A stretch of 64,000 bases of DNA from Hydractinia symbiolongicarpus (GCF_029227915.1 NC_079882.1:27347001-27411000), one strand, 5' to 3'. Positions 12,674 to 25,992 are shown, counted from the first letter of the stretch. The notes: a model not told the origin generated them from the letters alone. Made by a program: numbers and translations.

Positions 12674-15600
12674 GTCAACACTAGAAGACATCTTATAACT
12701 TATTTCATGTGTAATTTCTACTGCGTTTAAGACATAAAAATAAGAAACAAAAATTGATAAAAAGAAGGTTTAATTTCAACAAAAGCGAAGTTTTCATAGA
12801 AACCCATTCCCGCTCCCCCCTCCTGCACTTTTGATAAAATAAAAACGATGTTTCTATCTTGAGACTGAGATTAAAGCTGCTTTCAACTGTTGATTCGAGA
12901 AATATGTGAAAAATTAAAGATATAGCTCGACAAGTTGACAAATCTCTTTCTGAACACCATTTTTATGGGAACAAAAGCAAGGGTCTGATTCTAATTCTTA
13001 TAGTGTATGTTTCTTATAACGCATGCATGTTTAAAAGTTGAGAAATACACTAAAAAAATAAACTTTAAAAAAAATGAAGTTTAATTACATTGTATACAGA
13101 TTGAAATAGTTTGTTTGCTGTCGTATGGGTGTTGCCATGGCAATTAACGGTACAAAAACAATCAACGATTCTTCATGTCATACTAAAAAGATGAGCTTGC
13201 TTCTGGGTCACAATAGTAACTTTTTCCATGTGTTGTTATAATTTCCTAGTACGTATATCTAGTAGGGAATTTATTAGTAGGTAAAAAACCTTCGCCACGA
13301 AATACTTAACTCTCGCAAAGGACTATGGGAGATTTAATTGACAGTTGTATACGTGCTGTTTTGTTTAGCAGATTTATTTCTTTGTTTGAGAATGCGTTTT
13401 GTGTATACTATCGTGTTTCCCCATCTCTTATAAATGAAAGATTGCAGAATCAACATATTAGTAGCAAGGCAAACAATCCGAACTTAAGCGTTCGTAAGCT
13501 TCAGCACGGATGAAAATAGAAAACATGTGTTCTAGATCAAATATATACTACTCAGTGAGGAAGAAAATGAAAGAATTGGAAAATAGGATATTTAAAACAA
13601 AATGGCAAGGCTGAAAGAAAGGAATAGTTCGTAAGATTTTCGGTACCATTAATGTTTGTTTAGTATTTTCTGTACCTCATTTTTAAACGATTCATAAAAT
13701 GATTCGTTTTGATGGACTTAAAAGCAAGTTTACGAGTTAGCTTTCTGTTATTTTTTAAAAGGTAAAACATTTTACGGATTTAAATTTTTCCAAAATAAAG
13801 CAACCTCTGCTTTCTTTACACGCTGTCCTAGACATATCTAAACTCGTTTTAATTTAAATCAGCGTACGCAAGTAGCAACAGGTCATTATAAATGAACCCG
13901 CCCGAGCGCCATTGATAAAGGGCTTTACTTAACATTTAGTCTCCACAGCATGGTAATTAGTCAAAAGTAAGGCTAATAAACCAACCCGTCATCTATCAGC
14001 TAGAACACGTGATCACTCAACTTCGAGATCAAAATGGAGGCCTTTATAGAAAGAATTAAATTTCCTATTTGATAGTGCACATTCTCGTCGAAGTTGCAGG
14101 TTGGCAAGCATCTGGTTCAATGATGAAATATTATCGGCAAAAAACCATGGATATTTTGAGTTTTTTGGAAAACATGCTTCGTATTTCAAGGTTTACCACA
14201 CCCTGTAAAAAATTTGGCTTGGTCTGGCACAGTACATATCTCCTGCACGGTTAACAGGGACATTAAGACCAACCGCGCAGTTTAAAGATACCTTCACCTT
14301 TATACACAAAACATAAAACACTTTTTCATAAACAATTGATTTTTTGCACTTCGTCCAAAACATTGTTTAACAGGAAATAACGCCCCAAAAAGTTTGTTAA
14401 CCTACGTAAGTTTATTATTTTTTATTTTCAAAGTATTCAGTTCATTTATACTAGCTGTTACCTATCAAATATTCGCCCCAACAAATTATTTAGGATCTTG
14501 GAAACTTTTTGTGCGATTGATTAGATTTTGGCATTGTTTTTTTTTAAAAAAAATGTAGCCTAAATTTAAATTGTAGAAATCTTTCTTTATGCAAAATTAG
14601 GTGCGTCATCATATAAGTTTTATACAGCTAGCCGTGCTTAATTCTGGAGGAGCCATTAACAAATGTCATATGTAAAAGGAAGATTTAAAAGCATTGTATC
14701 AACCTCATTATCAATCAAGTTTGTCTACGCGAGCACAGAATGACCTAAAAATAGGTTTTTGACAAATTTAGCATCCGGAATTGCGTGAAAAAAAAACAGG
14801 CGAAGCATATGGTTTAAATAATACTGTGTATAAATGCCGCAGCAAATTTACTTCGAGCTGATATAAAATTATGCCTTGACTATTTTTAAGGTGCCAGCGT
14901 GAAACCACATTAAAAAAAAATCATTAGAATTAAAATAATCTTTAAAATTGCATCACGAAGTATTTCATTTGACTAACGTGGTGTTGGCTAACATCATAAA
15001 TAAATCTATGTCGAAAATTTTCGTATTATTTGATAATCGCAATAGGAAATGAGCAAATATGTCGTTACTTTGTAGCTATCGTGTATAATTATGTTGATCA
15101 CCGTCACAACAGCATGGAAGGCTGGGGTTAGTACGTGATCAAAGCTTGTTAACACGGTTATTAAAAAACTTATTTTTCAGTGAAGTCACAGCATTGCCCT
15201 TAACAAGTAATTCAAAAGCAATTTGGCATCAATTTAGATTCAAATTGATGCAATTTCGATCTTTTATATCATAGTAAGCATGTTGTTAAAATGTAATTAC
15301 ATAGTTTTAGAAGAAATTTTATCTATTTTCTGCGCATGCGCTATAGTGATGTACTGATACGGACATCTGTTCGAAAGTAAAAAGCCTGTTGGCCCTGTGA
15401 TTGAAATTCATTTGACACAGAAATAATTGACATATTTCATAAAGCATTTTAAATTGAATTATAGTTCAACATTTTTCCTATGTCTTCAAATTATTATATA
15501 TGCAAATTTGTTCTTATCTTCTCGAATGCCGAAAAAGACAATAAAGCTTATTAGATATGATGAGAAACTGTATGTTTTTGTTTAAAAAAGAAAGCATAGA

Positions 15601-16981
15601 GGACAAAAAACTTATTTTTATCAAACAAAGGCGTTATCAAGTTATATAAAAAGATAAATGCAAACTCAACCCAATATTGTTAATTGAGATACCCTGACAA
15701 GACCCTTAGTAACCTCTCCCTTTTCTCCTTCGAACATCGCCTGATTTCATCATTCCCTACAGTGAAAAGATTAAAGGAACCCTCTTTTAAAATATTGTAA
15801 TTAGCTACATGCATTATCAGATACTGCAATCCTCTTAGACTGAAATAAAATCTTGGCGTCTTGGCGACAAAAAATTTTAGTTTTTAGGAACAGTTATATT
15901 TTTAGCTTAACTTACCGACTACAAGGAAATATCGCATGTATAATCCACTTTTTTTGTTCAATTATTTCCATTATAGCACCGAAATATCTTTTTTATCAAC
16001 ATTGATAACGAAAACAATCGTCGATTGAAGCCAAGTGCAAATAATAGGAAGCATGTTTCAATTAAGTGTCTCCAAATAATCGTGTATGCTTACTAGAGGA
16101 TTAATTTTCACTCCATAACTAGATCGGCTATTATGATACCAAATGTAGAAAATTTAATTTTATCTTGGCAAAGTCTTTTGTAACAAATGTTTTTATCACT
16201 TAGTTTTTTTCTGATCGAGTTTCCATCTCCAACCTCTTACGTATTCTGTTTCATAGGAACCAACCGTGGATGAACAATAAATATCTAAATTACGCAAATT
16301 AATTACAAACTGTCATGGCTTGTATCATTGTTAACATTCTTAACGAGCGTTCACTTCTCCTCCATAGGTTGATCAATCGAAAATCCAATGTGTGACAGTT
16401 CATAATTAAGTTGTGCTGTACGTTGAGCAGATCGCTAGAAAAGGTATTTATACTACTTTTTTAACTCATTCATCTCATTTTATTCCATTATATAATTATA
16501 TGTTACGTGTTAAAGTAGTTGAGTTTTTCAAAAAGGAATGATAAAGTGATTTGACATTACATTATATAAGATCATTTTCCATGAAATACATCCATTTAGT
16601 CTTTGTGTTCTGAAATTAGGACTTTTATAACTGCATGACGAATTCTGATGTAAAAACTATTTGATTTTTACATGGAAGTTTTTTTGGTAAAAAATAAAAT
16701 TTATCTTTAAGGAAAGATTAGTAGAGATAATGGATATAATAGACTTCCTTGGGAATTTTTACGATTATTAGAAAAAAGATAATTTCATTTTCGTCGTTAA
16801 GGAATAAAGTAAAATATACGTGATTGAAAGTTTTCAACGTGCCATATAGAATACCACTGGAACACTCCAACCATTTTACCACTTTTGTATAAAAACCTTG
16901 TTCCACCAACACTAAATAAAATATTAACACTAACATAAAATATTAAATATACCAATTTTAAGGTTTTAAGCTTGACTTCAT

Positions 16982-17004
16982 ACGTCAGCTAATAGAGCTG
17001 ACGT
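16982..17004. repeat. Perfect 9-bp inverted repeat containing TGACGT
   Basis: ACGTCAGCT, then AATAG, then AGCTGACGT. The two arms place CRE half-site-like TGACGT/ACGTCA sequences in opposite orientation. Regulatory function is only a possibility. Confidence 0.6.
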
Positions 17005-20000
17005 CTGAAGAGAGATTATGTGAAACAAGTATATTTTCACTGCAAAGTATGAAATTTTCTCTTTTTCCCCTTCTCCTCCTTTTGTCAATTGTGCAGAAAG
17101 AAAAAACGTTGAGCAGGGACCAAACGTTCGCATTGAGGAAAAAAAAAAGGGGGAGTGTCACTAATTTTGTAGAGGGTTGTATACGATATCCACACTGTGA
17201 ATGAACGCTACCCTACAATATTAGGAATTTAATTAACACCGAAGGCGTTGAATTGAGCATTACGTTCACCATTGTAGTGTTATTTACTTCAATAAAATTT
17301 TTTAGGCTTTTTAGGGGAGAGGGGGGGGGGAGGGGGGAAAATAGGGATAGAGTTAAAAAACGTTAAAAATTCTGGTATTTCAGTGTTCCTAAAAAGATCG
17401 TGCAGATAAATAGATAAAAAATTAATATAATAAAGAAAAAAGAATACCCAAAATTTCTAGATTAAAAACAGAAATGAAGAAGTAAAAAAGATTAGGTTGA
17501 TGTAAACTATAAAAAATATTTTTAAGCACTAGACAAAATCTGGGATAAAATATTAAACTTAAAATCTCTGTCTACTAGTATGATACGCAGTTCTATTCTT
17601 ATCACTGAGTCGCTTATGGTTTTAAGACTTCGTCTGTCTTAGTAAAAAATTAATTTTAGTTCTATGGGCCTGTTTACATGGAGGCGGAATGGGAACAGGA
17701 CGTTTGCGGGATCACGCTTTCGTCAATAATTACACTAAAAATAACCTTGTGTTTAAATGGAAACTTTCTTCTCAGGACAATTTCCCAGCTAAGTGTGACA
17801 GAATCACAACGCCAAATGTTCAGACTCGGAAATCGCCCTTTCTTGCCTCTAATGTAAACAATCCCTAAGCATGAGGTCTAAGCTTATTACCTGTTGAAAA
17901 CCACGCTCATTTAATATAAATTATTGGAGGGAACTTTCACAATTAAATATAAATATCTGGTTTTTCTTGTGAAACACTTATTTAAATTCATCAAAGGCAG
18001 GAATGTATTAATAAATGGGAAAATGATGACACATTTATTTTTAAATGGTCCATTACTTTTCTTTCGTTATTTTTGTTCTATGTTGTTTGTGATATAGGAT
18101 CGTCACAAAAGATTTAAGAGTCCTGGAAAGTTTGTAAATTCATTGATATAATTTTAAGCCAGTAGGTGGCCTGAAATCATTGATAACAAAAAATAGCAGT
18201 TGTTTTGATGATGTCATAATTTTATGCAGCGTAATTTAAACATAAAGATGCAAAATATTGACTTTCAAAAAAAATTTCCAAAAATCTCAAAAAGACTTAT
18301 TAAATAGCATTTTAAGCTCTTTATAGTTTAAGATAGTTTTGTTTGTGTCTTGAAGGTCAACGAGGGGATATAGTTAATATTGACTTTTATGTTACGAAAT
18401 TAAAATACTTGTACCTGAGATTTGAATATGAAGTACCTGAAATACCTGATTTTTACACCTTTCCATTCCTTGACGCCAAAAATAACGCCTATCACGCCAA
18501 TGACAGACCATTTTACTGCAATTACGGTCATAATACCTTAATTTCCCTCTTATCACTTGGCAGACGTGTAAAGGCAAAAATAATTTTCATTCGAGAAAAA
18601 ACAATAATGATGACGTCGCTTAGTTAAAATGACGTTATATGCGTAAACCTATCTGTCCATAAAACATTAAAAGCACAAAACTATTTGATATACACTTTTT
18701 ACTTTGCGTAATAGTATTGCAAGCTAAAACATAAAAGTCATAGATGGAAAAGAGTAAATAGCATTATTCAATAACAGACCACCCCTTCCCCCTTCTTTTC
18801 CCAATGGGAACGTTGTTACACCGTTTTTTGATAACGCAGATTTCGGATAGTGTCTGCTCCACGCCTTTCATTTCTGTAAAATTGACAGAGGGAAAGGGGA
18901 ACAGGGGGAATTCATACTAAGGGATATTTTTGCAGTAAAAGCTTGAACCTCAAAATTATTTAATATTTTATTTAGTCAACAATATGAAGGCCCAACCAAA
19001 GATTAAAATTTCGCAAAAAAAGAAAAAAAGATTAGACACAACAAAGTGGTCCAGCAAGGTTTTGAAATGACATCAATAGAGCGCCGAAATGCGCAAAACA
19101 GCGAAGGATAAATTTAACTTCTCGTTCCAAAACTAGCGTTTTAAACACTACCTGTGAGTGAATAAATGGAAGCATTCAACCTCTTGGTAACTAGCATACA
19201 TAATATAAATACGTATAAGAAATAACAGTCAATACAAAACTTTACACTTGCACAAGTCCTTTTTAAATGTGAAAAATAAAATCATGCGCCGTAGGTGATT
19301 TATCAGAAGCGCTTTCACTAATTTTCTCACCAAAGTTAAGCAATGGCAAACCACGTTAAACAAAACTTTCATTAAATCATTTTTTTAAAAAATTAGTCCA
19401 GGCTACAAAAAATACTATAGCTATCATGTAGTTCTTCATATCACTTTCAGGGTTTAACTTATGACCCATTTCCTATATTATAATACGTGCTGGCTGTCTT
19501 GGAGACAATTTAAAAAACCCGGGGTTTTGTAATCGAAAAAGCCATTCTAATCACACCTATAATCACTTTAATAACCCCTTCCAAGCAAATTCCATAACTT
19601 TATATTAACAGGCTGATATGATAACGACAAATCAATGCCATTTTAGTTTAAAAGAGCTCCAGGAGAGCACGTCTAATTAAGGACTTTTTATTTGAAAGGC
19701 CCCTTTATACATGATCTGATTTGAAGCAAATAGAAAATTTATTTTGGAATTTTAAAACATATACTTGAAGAAGCGCTTTCCCTTTTGGATTGTTGTTATT
19801 TTGTAGACAGGTAATCAAATTCTTTTTACAGTTCGTTTAATAAGAAATTAATTTTTAAACAGTTCAAACTGCATTCTTTAGATCTGAATAATATAGGTAA
19901 AGATGTAAAATAAGTTGCTTGTCCAAAAAAACTGTCCAAAACGTTTCTCGTGCATTTTATCGTAGATGTATCTGTATGATATTTAGACAAATTGGCGTCA

Positions 20001-21439
20001 TGTTGATCAAATTATTGTTCTCAGGACCAAAATCTTATCTTTACCAACGGGTTTTCGAAAATTGTTGTAACATCACGAACGCTATTTGTTCAATCTCTTT
20101 GATAACTCAGCTACAAAGAGGAAAGCTGATAGGATTTGCATAAAAAGACAACATGCTGTTTTCGTTACAAAGAATTGAGATGGAAAAGGACGAATCAGCG
20201 TGTTGTATATGATAGAGACAAACAAACCGTGCATTTAAAATTATTTTAATTACTTTTGGTGGATCAATGGAATATTTCAACCATTTTCTAGCCACGGAAA
20301 ACTAAAGGACAATTTAACAGGAAATATAAACATTGTGAAACAAATTTGGTTCAAGCGTTTACGATCGTCTCTTGAAGTAACTTAAGATACGTTCAGAAAA
20401 AGTCACAGCACGTCTTTAGTCATTTCTTTATACACTGAAAAGGGACAGGAGGAGATGTGGAATTAAAATTGTCATTAAAGTGGAATACACGTTGTTCAGT
20501 TTTGGTACTTTTAAACAAAGGACAGGAAATATGGGATTTCCCTTGAGAAGTTTGAGCATATTTGTAGTGCGAGGTCAAAAAAATAAATATTGCACGAGAA
20601 ATTACTAAAGGGCGGAGCTGTTGTTGAAAAGAAATTAAAAGTTTGATAATAAACAGGATGAAAGGATTTTGTAAACACATTTTTGAGTTTACATTCCATC
20701 CTTTAGATAGATAGGCATTTAGATGTGTTAGGTTCGCATAGGAACTAGACGCTATTTTTTGTTGTTGTCTATACTTTTAGTCTTCACGTCATTAATAATG
20801 GTCGTTTTGTCTCATGACTGGGACAATATTTGCCAGAAATTGCTGTTTTTGATGACTGACAATTAAACTATCAACGTGACAAAACCACTGCTTAAATACT
20901 TAATAATTAACAGGTCAAGAGAAAATTAGAATGTATAGACATACCATAACCTTAAGACGGAGAGATATGTCCCGTTATCTTTCTAAACCCTCTCTCATCT
21001 CACAAAGAACCCCTATTTTATTAGCAATTTCTCGGATTAATAAGAATTAATCTAAGCAATGATGATCTTATTTTAATCTCGAATACATTTTTTTCTTAAA
21101 AAGAAACTTAGGTCATATATAGAAATGTAAACGAATAAAGAATTAAATAAATAACAAAAGATGAGTGAGTTTATGTGATGAAATTAAACCAAACCATCTA
21201 TCTGTTTTTTTCTTTATTTGACAATTGTTTAATGGTTATCAATCATAAACAAAAACACTCCATTTAAACATTAGTGCATCAGATTGGAAAGAAATTGCCT
21301 TAAGGAGGAGTCTTGTCTGTTTTATTGCTATCAGCTGTTTCGTTTTGCATGGATACGCCGATCAGTTAAATTAAAGAAAACATCCTGAATTATCCTGCTT
21401 CCACAGGTAGCCAGTTCACCGACGTATTCGTACAGTTTA

Positions 21440-21606
21440 TCTATATATATTACTGTCTCTGCGCGATTTTGTACATGAAATGCGATATTTTACGGCCTCG
21501 AAACTATTCTATATTATAATACCCAATTTTCTGTCCGTGAACTAAAGATGGTGGCAACAAATAGTGGCGGGCGAATTCTCCTGGATTTCAAAGGACCTAG
21601 GGCTAG
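21440..21606 (+). mobile_element. Two head-to-tail miniature Helitron-like elements
   Basis: The first unit starts TCTATATATATTACTG at 21440 and runs to 21507. The second starts TCTATATTATAATACCC at 21508 and ends GGGCTAG followed by T at 21606. The layout (5' TC-AT-rich start, a GTCTCTGCGCG or CTGTCCG stretch, ATTTCAAAGG, terminal CTAG before T) matches the better preserved pair at 59709-59997 and the minus-strand set near 27.6-28.3 kb. No coding capacity; non-autonomous. Confidence 0.55.
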
Positions 21607-22405
21607 TTATTTATACATTTACATTTCTTGAATGCTTTGTGAGTTACTTTTCCTCTTGTCGGTACCGGATGATTTGACGGACAAACATAACCAAGGTGAA
21701 AATGCTATGCGAAGTTATTAATTAGCAATAATATTGTATTACTCTTTATGCTAATTGCCATTATTCCACCTTCCAGGATAAAATAAGCACTGTGAGGAAG
21801 AGTGAAGTATACTCCATTTGTTTTGAAGTAATTAATTTAATCGCGTTGATGATGTTTAATGAACAAAATTTTAAAATGAACACAGGTGACACAATATTTC
21901 AATAAACAGCGCCATTTTAGTTAGTTTGGTTATACGTAAATCATTGTATAGGTAATGTCTATTCTATACATAAAATGTTTGAAACAAATTCATTAGCTAT
22001 ATATATTTTTTACTTATTTAGTAGCGTGTGGGAGTTTAAAAAAAAGAAAAAAAAAGTCCTGCTGGGTTTAATTATATTAAAAAGACTTTAAAGCATGGTG
22101 TTTAGAAATTATCCTTATTGTCAATTTTGTCATGTATATACTTATTTGTTTCTTTGTTTCTTTATTTTTCTATTGTTTTTTATTTGTTAATTTTTTCATT
22201 TTTGTTTTTGCTATTCTTACTGGCATTGCTAATGTGCTGTTATTGTTTTTGTTGTTGTTGTTATTGTTGTTATTGTTGTTTTGTTGTCGTTAATGTTGTT
22301 GATGTTTTTACTTTTATTATCTTTTCTTTATGTTTGATTGCAAAAAGTTATTTTTTTGTTTCAGGTTTAAAGCTACCACGCACGCATCTTAGGAACTCAA
22401 CAAGA
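21607..22405. other. GPCR upstream region with GTT-rich intron end
   Basis: Holds a GTT/ATT-rich microsatellite-like run (about 22231-22308) and a polypyrimidine acceptor TTTTTGTTTCAG ending at 22364. This looks like the 3' end of an intron in the 5' UTR of the first GPCR. The upstream exon and promoter are not identified. Confidence 0.45.
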
Positions 22406-23686
22406 ATGATAAATTCAACAAATTTCACAGCTGTCAGCACATCATGCGATAGCGTGTTAAAGGGAATGAAACCAACACTGGATCTTCCAATATTCATTAT
22501 AAAAGAATTATGCGATGCAGCTGCGTACAATCTTACCAATCATACAAACAGATTTGAGAGATATTGTTGTCAAAATGCCAGCAATGTGCCGGTGGATTAC
22601 AATGCACTTAACAGTTTCCTGAACTACAATTGTCATAACGTGAACTTGACGAATTCATCACGGATAAATTTCTGTTCTTATGATCACATATCACCAACGA
22701 AGAACATCCAGGACCCTGAAGTACCTTTAGGTTACATCCTTTTAATAACAATACTTGGTCCAATTGGCCTTCTCTCAAATATGCTGATCCTTTTAACTGT
22801 GATGAAATGCAAAAAGCTTCAAACTGCATCTAGCTTATTTATATGTAATCTTGCTTTTACTGACTTGATTTTGATTATTGAGAGTGTTAGCTATCTGTTT
22901 GTGAGTTTGGAGTATATTAACATAACTTCGCATCAGAAAGGGTTGTACATCATAATAACATCCATCGATGCCATGTTAGGCTCGGCTTCGTTGCTTTATG
23001 TAACAGCTATCACGATTGAAAGAGCTATTGCTGTTGCTAAACCACTGAGTTATCCCTTAATAGTTACGAAGAAGAGAGCCATTGGTTCAATGATTGTTAT
23101 ATGGGTATACTGTGTCATCGTCCTTATAATTTTTCTCATCAGGTACTGGTGGAACAACGCAAAGTATGCAGATGATGTGTTTTTCTTTGTTGTCGTTTGC
23201 AGTTTTCTTGTTCCATGCTTGCTTGTTTTGATTTCATATGTCAAGATTGCATTGATTGCGTTGAAGAATTTACAAACGGACAGGAAAATATACAAATCCA
23301 TTTTTGCTATTGCCATGTTAGGCCCCAACACGCCGAATCGTCCCGCACGTTTTCGTGAAATCAAGCTCGCTCTTAATCTTGCTATTATGACCACGCCTTT
23401 CGTTTTTGGTTGGGGGTATTATATGATCTATAGCATTGTAGAAGTGATCAATGATGAGATAACGAATAATGAAGTCGTCATGTTCATGATGAACTCTCTA
23501 CCATTTATTATTTCGTGTGTCAATCCAGTGACATATTTGATTTTTACAAGATCCTTAAGAAAGGAATCGTATCGGGTGATCAGTACGACGTTTGTCAAGT
23601 TAAATGATTTGCGACGAGCTAGTACCATGACAACGACGTCACTTTTATCAAACTCATCACGTCAGCAGACATCGGTTACTGAGTAA
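22406..23686 (+). CDS. Divergent class A (rhodopsin-like) GPCR, copy 1 (426 aa)
   Basis: A seven-helix receptor in one coding exon. Approximate helices: TM1 109-133 (LLSN), TM2 143-167 (NLAFTD), TM3 182-206, TM4 227-246, TM5 257-281, TM6 320-344, TM7 356-380 with NPVTY at 373-377. TM3 ends ERA instead of DRY, TM6 has PFVFGWG instead of the usual CWxP, and there is no cysteine at the usual start of TM3. The extracellular N-terminus of about 105 residues carries six cysteines (14, 36, 54, 55, 76, 90) and several N-glycosylation sites (NST, NFT, NLT, NHT). The start is the ATG at 22406. The frame stays open upstream only because the T-rich intron before the acceptor at 22364 happens to lack stops. 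A polyadenylation signal AATAAA follows at 23750. The neighbouring receptor at 24.6 kb is a tandem paralogue. The ligand is unknown. Confidence 0.9.
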   Translation: MINSTNFTAVSTSCDSVLKGMKPTLDLPIFIIKELCDAAAYNLTNHTNRFERYCCQNASNVPVDYNALNSFLNYNCHNVNLTNSSRINFCSYDHISPTKNIQDPEVPLGYILLITILGPIGLLSNMLILLTVMKCKKLQTASSLFICNLAFTDLILIIESVSYLFVSLEYINITSHQKGLYIIITSIDAMLGSASLLYVTAITIERAIAVAKPLSYPLIVTKKRAIGSMIVIWVYCVIVLIIFLIRYWWNNAKYADDVFFFVVVCSFLVPCLLVLISYVKIALIALKNLQTDRKIYKSIFAIAMLGPNTPNRPARFREIKLALNLAIMTTPFVFGWGYYMIYSIVEVINDEITNNEVVMFMMNSLPFIISCVNPVTYLIFTRSLRKESYRVISTTFVKLNDLRRASTMTTTSLLSNSSRQQTSVTE

Positions 23687-24624
23687 CGAAAAGAAGATTT
23701 GAATAGAATGATTGTCTTAAATAAGACCAATGGTTGTGTATTGGTTTTAAATAAACGATGTCAATTGACAGTTAAGATTAGAAATTAAAGAAATTGTTAG
23801 AATTTGGTAGGATTTTTACGACATACATTTTATTTCATTTATGTTTTTATGTATATAGTTATTTTTTATCGACGAATTTTATTTGATTGAGAATTTATGA
23901 TTTAAAATTTGCATTACATTTTATCAAATCAGTTTTAACATTATCGTGGGTTGAAAATAAAGCAGCGCGCAGAGATAACGTAGGTAGAGTGATAAAGAGA
24001 GAAAGAAAGAGATGACAGAATTGGTGCTTTATATTTTTGATCAGTACTTTTAGATAAAAACTCACAAAAAGGCTAAAATTTTCTGAAATCGATCCATATC
24101 TCTGATCATAAAAAAATACTTTAATCCCCTTCAACCAACGTATGTTTATGACTGCTATAAATAGATTTATATACTATAAATAGAATTTAAAAAATGTATT
24201 ATTATCATTATTATTTTGTCAGTTTATTAGTAGCGAACACGATCAATTTGCCTTTGGCTATTGTGACTAAGAACAAATTGTCATTTTTTCTTTAATATTT
24301 TTCCCATAAAAAATCCACTTCATTCTTATTAAAAATTGTTTTCTTCTTAAATTGAGGTTTCTTTTGTTAATCTCTGAGTCATGGTCTGTCTATTATATAT
24401 AAATAGGATTAATTGAAAATACGTATAAACAAAAATCCACGCAATTAGCATGTGCTTACCTAATATGTGTGAATGTGTCCATTAGTTGCTGTCATTTTAT
24501 CAGTTGCTTTTTACTCTTTCGTAACAACGTAGTGATTAAATGTCATCTAACAATGTTGTTTTTTACATTTTAGATACGAAAAAAAATTATGAATATTAAA
24601 TAATCACACTGGTTTGAATTGAAG
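23687..24624. other. Spacer between the two GPCR genes
   Basis: Contains the copy-1 3' UTR with AATAAA at 23750-23755 and, at the right end, a T-rich stretch with the acceptor ACATTTTAG (ending 24573) just before the copy-2 start. The acceptor just upstream of the start codon resembles that of copy 1, suggesting a shared 5' UTR intron. Confidence 0.5.
23750..23755 (+). terminator. Polyadenylation signal AATAAA of GPCR copy 1
   Basis: Canonical hexamer about 64 nt after the stop codon in an AT-rich 3' UTR. Confidence 0.45.
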
Positions 24625-25992
24625 ATGAATAGTACATCAAACATCACGTCTTGCGAGCAACTTGTTCAAGAGTTACATGTTAGTGAAGGTCTGACACACT
24701 ATGTCGTGAGAAAGTTATTGCCACACATTTGCGCCTTAGTAGATATTAACAATGCAAACACTACAGCATCAGAATTGTTGTTTCATGACTTATGCTGCGA
24801 TCCTATACCTTCAGTTATGCTGAACGGTACAGTTGGGGCTGGAAATACACATAGTAACACTGATCAATTACTGCATGATCTATGCCATCATTTGTCCACA
24901 TCATCTATGCCAGGTGATGCAGCTATATATAGAAACATGTGCCACCCTACAACTCATCCAACCCAGACACTACACCTTTACCATCAGTATGAAATGTTGT
25001 CTATGCTTTGCTTAATAATTGGAACCCCGATTGGATTTCTTGCCAACCTGTTAGTGTTGATGACGGTCTACAAGGTAAAAAGACTTCGCAATACTACTGG
25101 TTATTTTATCAGTAACTTAGCAATCGCTGATATTTTAGTTATTTTCGAGATGATATTCTTCGTAATCTTGTTTAACACTGGTGCAATGGTAAACGCTAAT
25201 GTTCAAGTTAAAAAGTTTATTTTTTCATCCATGGATGTCGCGTTTGGGGCTGCTTCATTGCTGCATGCGACAGGGAGCAGTATAGAAAGAGCTATCGCAG
25301 TCTCCATGCCGCTAAAATATCCGCGATATCTTAGTGAAAGGCGAGCAAAACATGTTATTCAAACACTTTGGAGTTATTCATTTCTTTTATTTCTCTTTGG
25401 TATCTTCAGAATTTGGATCGACAACCAGACTTATGAAGTAGTATACTTTTGTATAGCCGCAGTAACTACCTTTTTCATACCTTGCATTTTAGTGTTAATA
25501 TCTTATAGTTTTATTATGACGTCAGCCTTAAAGAATATAAAAATGGAACAAAAAATTACTAGGGTTATTGTTATGATAAGTTTAATGAACCAATCAGACA
25601 TCCATAAGGCCTCATCAACAAGGCCAGCAAGATGCCGTGAAATAAAAATTGCAATGAACGTAGCCATTATGACAGTTCCGTTCGTCTTTGTTTGGGGTAA
25701 TTTTATGATCTGTCAAATGTACGAAGTTTCAACGGATAAACACGTGAATGGTTTGGAGAACTGGTTGGTAACATATTCACCGTTTATTATTTCTTGTGTA
25801 AATCCATTTGCATACTTAATGTTTACACGGTCTTTAAGAAAAAGTTCCTGGAAAATATTGAGACAATGCTTTGGCGTACTGAAATCTCGTGAAAGGTTAG
25901 TTATGCGGAGAGAAAGCTATGTGACAAGCATGGCGCCTAGCGTGCCAGACGAAACAACCACGTTAACCGAGAATGAACCAATTCAAGTATGA
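24625..25992 (+). CDS. Divergent class A GPCR, copy 2 (455 aa)
   Basis: Tandem paralogue of the receptor at 22.4 kb. The start is the ATG at 24625 (MNSTSN), just after an intron acceptor ending at 24573. Helices: TM1 about 125-149, TM2 159-184 (NLAIAD), TM3 198-220 ending SIERAIAV, TM4 243-262, TM5 272-297, TM6 341-364 (PFVFVWG), TM7 380-401 with NPFAY. The ectodomain cysteines at 10, 36, 57, 58, 87 and 106 keep the same order, including the adjacent CC pair, as copy 1. Blocks shared with copy 1 are RPARxREIK before TM6 and FTRSLRK after TM7. The C-tail is Ser/Thr-rich and could be phosphorylated. ERA in place of DRY and the missing CWxP suggest unusual activation behaviour, which is inference. 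Ligand and G-protein coupling cannot be read from sequence. Confidence 0.9.
   Translation: MNSTSNITSCEQLVQELHVSEGLTHYVVRKLLPHICALVDINNANTTASELLFHDLCCDPIPSVMLNGTVGAGNTHSNTDQLLHDLCHHLSTSSMPGDAAIYRNMCHPTTHPTQTLHLYHQYEMLSMLCLIIGTPIGFLANLLVLMTVYKVKRLRNTTGYFISNLAIADILVIFEMIFFVILFNTGAMVNANVQVKKFIFSSMDVAFGAASLLHATGSSIERAIAVSMPLKYPRYLSERRAKHVIQTLWSYSFLLFLFGIFRIWIDNQTYEVVYFCIAAVTTFFIPCILVLISYSFIMTSALKNIKMEQKITRVIVMISLMNQSDIHKASSTRPARCREIKIAMNVAIMTVPFVFVWGNFMICQMYEVSTDKHVNGLENWLVTYSPFIISCVNPFAYLMFTRSLRKSSWKILRQCFGVLKSRERLVMRRESYVTSMAPSVPDETTTLTENEPIQV

Larger units (their letters stand above)
8832..21439. other. Large gene-poor AT-rich interval
   Basis: About 12.6 kb with no exon I can support. All open frames are short (under about 95 codons), without signal peptides, recognisable domains or good splice sites. 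It contains two short perfect inverted repeats (listed) and a G-rich run near 17313-17337. It could hold regulatory DNA or introns of unseen genes, and nothing in it identifies which. Confidence 0.5.

Noticed and set aside
14069-14254. Open frame of 61 codons
   Set aside because: No ATG-quality start, no homology recognised, isolated in a gene-poor region.
18343-18627. Overlapping open frames on both strands
   Set aside because: Neither has flanking splice sites or a recognisable family; a chance stop-free stretch.
22118-22405. N-terminal extension of GPCR copy 1 with long hydrophobic and poly-Cys run
   Set aside because: It starts with TTG and is the translation of a GTT/T-rich intron ending in TTTCAG; the ATG at 22406 gives a normal glycosylated N-terminus.
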